Assembly: GCA_036897445.1 (NCBI GenBank) | Contig: JAYMTL010000097.1 | Span: 1-64,000 of the forward strand | Direction: 5' to 3' | Length of the DNA: 64,000 nucleotides | Origin: Pelargonium tetragonum | Taxonomy: Eukaryota; Streptophyta; Magnoliopsida; Geraniales; Geraniaceae | Shown: positions 57,661 to 64,000 of the stretch, one piece after another | Layout of the letters: every line of letters starts with the position of its first letter | Numbering within the stretch: the stretch's first letter is position 1 | Notes under the pieces: generated by a model | Told to the model about the DNA's origin: nothing | The model's input: only the letters and a program-made list of their open reading frames with translations | The model's database searches: none | Translations under genes and position numbers: made by a program

Positions 57661-58330
57661 AAAGCAATATATATCATATCTCCTTAATAAACAAATAAAA
57701 GAAAATCAAGATAAAGCATCCGTTGTTTATACTATCTATGCCCTATCATAAATTAGTCCTCTACCTCGTAAACTAGAAAGGTTCACTCGGTAGGTATACT
57801 AATTCATATGCTTATTAGGTCTTTAACCTCGTTACTGATAAGCTCCATACTACATTGAAGAATAAACCCTATACTCTATGTTATAATGTTATATACCTAC
57901 CCTACTATAACGAACCCCTGACAGTAGGTAAACTCTTTATATTCACTTACTTAAACGGGACTCTAGTACTTTGCACAGTTTTCCATCTAGGAAATTTAGA
58001 AGGAGCTCTCTATGAGATATAGCCAACAAATATACGTATCCTTCCTTTTGCCGAGGCTGGGGTTAGAATAAGAATCTTCCTTCTCTTTACTTATAAATAA
58101 AGGAAAGAATCGCTTCTTTATAATGGTAGAATGGGCTTTTAACTGGATAGTTATTCAAGTAATAAAAAGGTATAGCTAATAAGACTAAAAAAGTCAAGCA
58201 ATCAAGCAAGAGGTTAGAGATTCCGGTTATAGGTACGAGTCAAGCTTAGAAGCTTTTAGAGGTGTAGTTATGAATTATTAAAAAAAAAAAGAAAAGTCAG
58301 CTACAAAGTACAGGGATAGCTAGGAAAAGC
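57660..58330. repeat. Repeat island 10 (degenerate A/B relic)
   Basis: AACCTCGTTACTGATAAGCT near 57828 matches the downstream part of family A (18193-18210). GTATAGCTAATAAGACTAA near 58169 is a family B-like site. Between them lies TAC/CTA-rich DNA of the island kind. Strongly decayed. Confidence 0.35.
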
Positions 58331-61300
58331 CCGAGTTGGATATATTGAGTAAAGGATCTTTCTTAAAAGATTATGCCGGGGCTACTTAGGGGCGTTGTAT
58401 AAAGCCTCTATACTCTAGTAAATAGTTGCAGGTCCTTTACTAAAAAAAAACAAACCGCCCGAGTCCTAGTTAGAATTTTCTCTAGCAAAAGCTTTATTAA
58501 AAGATAACTCGGATTTACATTTACATAAGAGAAAGCCCTTTATTCCTAAAAAAGCAACCCTTTTATACATGCGTCTCGAATATCAATATTATGAAAAGTT
58601 CTACCTCCGGGGTTCCTAATTACTGAGAAAGCTACTACAAAAACCCCTTGGCTTAGGAAGATAAAAGAAAAGGGTCTTAATCAAGAGCTATAAAAGGGAT
58701 ATATCGAACCCAGGTTAAAAACAAACTTATAAGATTTACTCGAATAGGGGCCTCTTTACTTTATAGGCTAAAACTTTATGTGTTATATGTCAATTAAATA
58801 AAGGGGCTCCTTACAGGATACTACAAATTCGTACAGGGATAAATAAGTTATCTAGGGGAATTCGCGCGGATCCTAGAAAAACTTAGACTTCTCAAAAAAT
58901 CTTGACAGTTGGAGTGGAGTAAAGAAAAAGATCCTCCATATTTAGTACTTAAGGGATCCTAAGAATAACGACTAAAAAAAGAGAAGAACCCGCATTCAAA
59001 CTCCATCTCCATAACTATATCGAGACCCTTAGTACATGATACCTATGCAAATATTTTCATTAATTAAATGTATAATAGAAGACTTTATATTGCTTTCGTT
59101 TCAAAACTATATATATAAAGGGCTCGAACAGAAACTTGGCTCAGCCTTTAGTAGATTTTTTACTTTAGAAGGGCTGAGAGGATCCTGAGGTGGAGACTTG
59201 GGCGTCCTTTTCTTTTTAAGGTACAGTAGAGTCAATGCTTAGTAAAGAGAAAAAAGTGATAGGCCTTTTCCATTAGACCCGGGGACTTCTTTTTAATGTA
59301 TTCGACACTCAAGAAAAAGTTTCTTGAAAGGTTGACCCTTAAAAAGTTAGCTCTAGAAACAGGAATGCGACTCCTCAAGGCAAAGAAATGAATCAGTCTA
59401 CAAAGAAAAAAGAAACCTTTGGGGCTTAATTCACAAAACGAATAAACTCCTTATTAGTACTCCTTTTACTGAGATTCCTAAAAAAAGCTTGCTTTATTAG
59501 TACTACCTATATAAATTTTTACAAGGGCCGCTCTTATTCTAATTTTCTTATACTTATTTTTGATATAGTTCCATTCGAATTACAACTTTAGTTTAGAGCA
59601 AAAGCTACAAATATAATACCTATTAAGTAAACTAAGTAAAAACTCCTTTTTGATTCAAGACAAAGCAACAACTAAAATGAATAAAACTTCAAATTTACTA
59701 CAACTCCTTAGATATTATAATTAAAAAAAAGAAGTGCTCTTTTTACTTTAAAAGTAATCTGGAGTTATCCTTAATTTTTGCATAAAAAGAGTCCTCAAAA
59801 AAGTTGCAAATTTCCAATAAGACACTAGCTGTACTTACACTCTGGGGTAGCCTTAGTCATTTTTATTACATCTAACTTTTGCTATTAAATCTCCAGTTGT
59901 TCTAAGTATACGAGTCTAAATAGGAAATCCGGATCTTCATTATTGCTTAATATGCTTAATAATTGAAAGCTAAACTCAAATAAAGCGAAAGAGTAAACTT
60001 GAGGAAAGCTCAAGAACCCCCACCTACCTAATAGCCAATCAACTTTTAAGACAAAAGTTACAAAAGGCAAGTATTAAGACAAAAAACCCTTAAAGAGGTC
60101 CATTAACTCAGCTTAATATCTATCCTTTTATATGAGAAACTCTTTTGCTTACAAGGAAAATGAGAGCCACACGGACATGCCTTAAATACCTTGTCGACTT
60201 AATAAAGGAATATAGAAACACCTTTCTTTATAATTCTAATAGAAAGGGTTGCCACTAAAAAGCAAAGGATATAGAAAAGGGAGACTGGCTTTTCGTACCC
60301 GGGTGAGGTATCTATAGGGCAATTGCTCTTTTGCAAACAAAGAAGAAAAATCATATAGGATTTAGAACTGGAACTTCTTTCATTTCTATTTATCTTCCTA
60401 GAAAACCCCCTTTAGAAAGACCCAGATTGGACAAAAGAAAAAGCTTACCTCGGCAGTTTAATAGGATAAAACCTTTAAGAGTGAATCTTTCAAAATCCTT
60501 CTGTTTCGTACCTCGGTAAAGTTAGGTAAAAAAGGCTAACGCAAAGAAATTTCAAATTCTCTCTTTAGACGGGTCCAAATTAGGAATTTAGAAAAGCCCG
60601 GGATGGCATGAAAAAGTAAAGACAGATATTTTATATATCTTAAAAAGGAAAAGTGAAACGCGTCGGCCTACATTTTCGAATAAAAGGACATAGTTTCAAA
60701 AAAAGAGAGAGGTATAAAAAGTCCTGGGATTTCTAATGATATGTAATCAATCCACTAGCGCTAAACTTTTCTCTTTGCAAAAAAGAATCGCGGTAGTGTA
60801 GGTTTAGCTTTTTATGTACTATATATATTCATTACTCTCTGAAACTTAAATTGAACCCTTACATTTGCGAAAAATCCTTATATACCTAAAATTTACCGTA
60901 AATTTAGTAGCATGGATACAGTAGTAGGGACAAAAGGGGCAAGTCCTAGATTATTTACGACAAACAGAATTCAAATATTAACCCCTTAGATTAAGTATTA
61001 AGAACTAAATAGCTAACTGGGGGTCTTATAAGAACGGGGCTTGTCCAGATAAGCATAAATGGCGGCCGAATCATAGGTCTCGCGCAAAAATTTTTCTTGT
61101 ATTAAATATAACTATATAAGTAATAGGTTTCCTTTAAAAAGCCTTAAGAGTCTCCTCTCTATAAAAAAAAGTGACGAATGAAACGAGGCTAAAAACTTCT
61201 TTCTATTACTACTATGAAAGACCTACCAAGTGGGGCTTTCTTAAGACTTTTCTGCTTAGGAACTCGTAACTAATTATACTATAGTAAGTTCATCAAACTG

Positions 61301-62043
61301 AGTGATACCTTTGACCCTTTAGTTAGAATCTTTTCAAACCTTTCATAAGAATCCTTTATCGGATATCCTACCGAGCTACTAGCCGGGGCACTCTATTCTA
61401 TAAATAAAACCTCAGGGTGTTAAAGGATAAAAGCTAAAGAGAGCTGGTTTTCTTTGGAAGTGCTTTAAACGAAGGTTCGTTATGTGGAGTTCCCTTGGAA
61501 GCTCTCTTTAATTAATATAATAGAGTCTAGGAGTCCCTTTTGCTTTAAGAAGTGAATCAAAGAAGAAGACTCTTGAGGCTCCCTTATCATTTTAGTTTTC
61601 CTTAGATAAATTAGGGCTGGCTGTTCGAAGGATTTCCACTTTCGTTTTTTAATCACATGGTCTTTTTTTACGCACTTGAACCCATAATGTTATCTTAATT
61701 TCTCCTTGAGCTTCTTTATGAAAATTTTTATAGATATAGTATACTTTTCTGTTTTTTTATAAAGAATTTTTTTAGAGCTATCCTATAAAGTAAGATATAT
61801 TGAGATAAATCTAAGGCAGTCTAACCCCTAAATAATAGGAACTGAATAAGCAGTAAACCGCAAAATAAAAAATATGAGATGCAAAAAGTTCTTTTAAAAG
61901 AGCGGCCCCTCCCGGCAAAACTTAGGTACTTATTTGATAGGGCATAAAGAAATTGACTTCATTTGTTATAATTACTACCTAAAAACTCAAAATTGAAGTA
62001 TTATAACATAGAGCTTTCAGAACTTTACTGTACAAGGAGCTTA
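58331..62043. other. Gene-free AT-rich spacer
   Basis: No supported gene or RNA. GGATCC-type near-palindromes are common (58868, 58958, 59179). Confidence 0.5.
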
Positions 62044-62355
62044 TTAAGCCAGAATGGATCTTTGAGGGTATACACAAAGAGGGGCGCGCTGTCTTGACTT
62101 TACTAAGTTTTCTTGCAGTACGAGTCTTACGCTTGTTAGTATAATTATGATTTTTGTCGCTAAAGTACGGGATCTCTTCATATTAGTAGAGGGTCCCTGT
62201 ACTGAAGATCTGGTATAAGAAATCTCTTTAATATAGATAGTATCCCCCTGACGGAAATTCGAGTGACAAAGTAAAAAGGGGCCCGTGGGATTACGACCTA
62301 CATTTTTTCTTTGATTATATGACCCAAACTTTCTTTTATACCGGGTACTTAACAA
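62044..62355 (-). CDS. Hypothetical basic frame, 103 residues, unrecognised
   Basis: It opens at TTG; a later ATG (residue 58) would give a short product. It is strongly basic and Arg/Asn/Thr-rich (STRYKRKFGSYNQRKN near the start; RQGDTIYIKEIS in the middle). The flavour is that of an RNA-binding or ribosomal protein, but I cannot match it to any, and nothing around it supports translation. Confidence 0.14.
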   Translation of the reverse strand: MLSTRYKRKFGSYNQRKNVGRNPTGPFLLCHSNFRQGDTIYIKEISYTRSSVQGPSTNMKRSRTLATKIIIILTSVRLVLQENLVKSRQRAPLCVYPQRSILA

Positions 62356-62859
62356 GCGCTCCCCCCTCAGGAAGACCCATAGCTTAAGAGAAGCACTGCC
62401 AAGTAACCGTAAATCTAAAAGGGAATTCTCATATTAAAGAACTCGGGCTGATAAACTAACACAACTTCCTTGCTCGGAAAGTTTGAAAGTCATTCTAATT
62501 GTGGAAGATTAAGTGCTTAGTCCCCTCTTGTTTACGGAACACGGAATTTTTGCAAAGATAAGGAATTTCGGTATATATTAACCCAATAAACTTAAGTATA
62601 TTACAGTTTCACTTACCCTTTTCTTCTTTTACTGTTATCTAAATCTAGAGGTCTTTAGTCTTTATAATATTCTGAAACTGCGAAAGTTTTTTAAGGCTAT
62701 GTGTCAAACTTCGCTTGAATTTCCAATCTAAGAGTTTTTTTATTTAATAGTGATTTTTTTGTGCTTATATTTTAAGATTTCTTTATAAATGAAATGGTAT
62801 ATACAAGTCTTTTCGTATATACTGTTTCTAAATAATCTTATATTTACGTTATAGCCAGC

Positions 62860-63760
62860 CCCCTAAATCATACTGCTTTAGAACTAGACCTCTCCTCTTC
62901 TGTATCCTTGTAGCTGTCTTGTTAGTCTTATTAGCTGTAACCTTCCTATTAAGTTAAGAGAAATTCCCTTATTACCTGTCTTCTTGCCTGTATGAATGGT
63001 ATGGGCTTTCCTTTTACCTCTAGCTAATGTTTTCCTTATTATTTAAAAGAATAAAAGTCCGTAAATGAGTATTCTTTTTTTTAAAGTTTTAGATAGTAAT
63101 AAAAGAAATGACTTAGATAGAAGAACTCAGAATCGGACCCTGTTGATATGATAGCAGGTTTCTCTAAGGCATTCGGTAGGTGCCTTACTAGAAGATAGTT
63201 GACTTTCGTCTCTCATTTGTTAGAGCATCCCCAACTGGAAGTGGTGCCCGTGGGTTCAAGTCTTCTTGTTTCTCTTCTTATTCTTACTTACGACTTTTAT
63301 TTCTCTTTCTTTTCTTCTTGACGGTTTTCTTTCTTTGTCTTCTGTATCTGGGTATTAGGCTTAGTAGGAACAGAAGAGAGACTATACCATTACCACCTAT
63401 TCCATCCTCTTAAACGATAAAGACAGAGAGCAAAAGGAGTACGCCTTATAGACTCATACACTCACTATTATATATAATCTAATACTAACCTAGTACTATA
63501 GTAACAACTAAGACTATGACTATACTAATAATAAGAAAACTAATACAAGAAGCTACGTCAAGACAATAGCAACAAGCTAGAGCCCTATCTCTCTACCATC
63601 CCCAGGTTAGAAAACCCTACTGGTTCCCTTAAAGCTCCCCTACCTTACCTGACTAAACTAAAGTAGTTACTGCTGCTACTACTCTTGCTAAGCTAAGAAA
63701 GCCTAAAAAATCTATTCCTCTATAAAAGTCTAAAAGAAAAGGTTTCTGTAAATTCTGTTG
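62860..63760. repeat. Repeat island 11 (B element, mirror composition)
   Basis: The left half (62880-63350) is pyrimidine-rich with AACTAGACCTCTCCTCTTCT followed by GTATCC (62891-62916), minus-strand family B in phase DTEEERSSS. The right half (63360-63720) is A/C-rich, with AGCTACGTCAAGACAATAGC and AACAAGCTAGAGCC (63551-63584) as the opposing copy. The switch falls near 63355. A tRNA-like relic lies inside (63200-63262). Confidence 0.45.
63200..63262 (+). pseudogene. tRNA-like relic, identity unclear
   Basis: A D-arm CTC-ATTTGTTA-GAG (three pairs in 63212-63225, reading TTGTTAGAGC) is followed exactly 28 bases after the GAGC by a T-loop TTCAAGT (63255-63261), the canonical spacing. Between them, TCCCC-AACTGGA-AGTGG fits an anticodon arm with mismatches and without the usual T before the anticodon. 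T-stem GTGGG/CTTCT is mostly wobble. It is probably a decayed tRNA. Confidence 0.33.
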
Positions 63761-64000
63761 AAAAAGCTTTCATGCAGTCCTTGCTAATACCTCTACCTCA
63801 AGTCTCGGTAATTCTGTTAAGTATCTTCTATTAAGGAACTGCCATATCCAAATTAGAATACTATCTACTACTAATAATCACTCTTTTTTCTATTACTTAC
63901 AGCGAGCAAGATTTTTTTTATATTTGTTTAACTTAGTTTGAATGAGTTTTTTAGTCAGAATCGGCTGCCTTTGAATTACTCGACTCGATTAACCCCAAGT
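63761..64000. other. Window edge, no feature seen
   Basis: AT-rich DNA to the end of the window. No gene or RNA recognised. Confidence 0.5.

Noticed and set aside
1-64000. rRNA genes, group I/II introns, reverse transcriptase, homing endonucleases
   Set aside because: I looked for core rRNA words and for LAGLIDADG, GIY-YIG and YADD-type motifs in the open frames and saw none; short or strongly decayed pieces could still be missed.
1-64000. CRISPR array
   Set aside because: No regularly spaced identical repeats; the dispersed families are diverged and irregularly placed.
1-64000. Alternative genetic code hiding long genes
   Set aside because: TAA, TAG and TGA are all frequent in every stretch I read, and reading through one of them did not bring out any recognised protein; not tested exhaustively.

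Overview
This window reads as expanded, nearly gene-free organellar-type DNA. It is AT-rich (about one third G+C in lines I counted). The only gene I can call firmly is a tRNA-Phe(GAA) on the minus strand at the left edge (3-75). It has no encoded CCA, and its 3' half (T-arm AGTGG/CCACT, acceptor TCTGAGC) is of the bacterial/organellar kind, closest from memory to green-plant and green-algal mitochondrial tRNA-Phe. It is unlike nuclear tRNA-Phe. My best guess is a very large, gene-poor mitochondrial genome of a plant or alga. A plastid, or nuclear DNA carrying organelle copies, cannot be excluded. No rRNA, respiratory-chain, ribosomal-protein, reverse transcriptase, maturase or homing-endonuclease motif was recognised.

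Coding content: no reading frame reaches 160 codons on either strand, and nearly all the longest ones open only at TTG or GTG. Five frames of 117-128 residues are listed at low confidence. One (55912-56292, minus) has a P-loop-like SPKGAGKT.

The DNA falls into two textures. The background is AT-rich and peppered with short GC-rich near-palindromes of the form AAGG(G)N(N)(T)CCCTT; GGATCC alone occurs about two dozen times by eye. Set into this are about eleven islands (near 5.6-6.0, 6.6-7.2, 7.9-9.5, 13.2-14.1, 17.7-18.4, 20.2-21.6, 28.1-28.45, 44.25-45.3, 55.5-55.9, 57.7-58.3 and 62.9-63.7 kb) with a different vocabulary. They share two degenerate repeat families. Family A centres on ATTACATTACCTCCGTTA...CAGTCGGTAAG. 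Family B centres on TATAGCTCTAAAG...AGGTCTAG, and one of its frames reads Ser/Glu/Asp/Arg/Lys/Tyr-rich. In the best islands family B sits in inverted orientation on the two sides, with a pyrimidine-rich left half and an A-rich right half, as in a decayed fold-back element.

Scattered tRNA-like relics are present: Ile(CAU)-like at 5.2 kb, Asp(GUC)-like at 28.9 kb, three tandem ones at 47.6-47.8 kb, Phe-like at 56.4 kb and one more at 63.2 kb. There are also several perfect hairpins and inverted repeats, a 19-nt direct repeat at 12.1 kb, and two GC-rich islets (26.7 and 35.9-36.1 kb) that look like foreign or less-decayed insertions. No CRISPR array, operon, riboswitch or recognisable promoter was seen.
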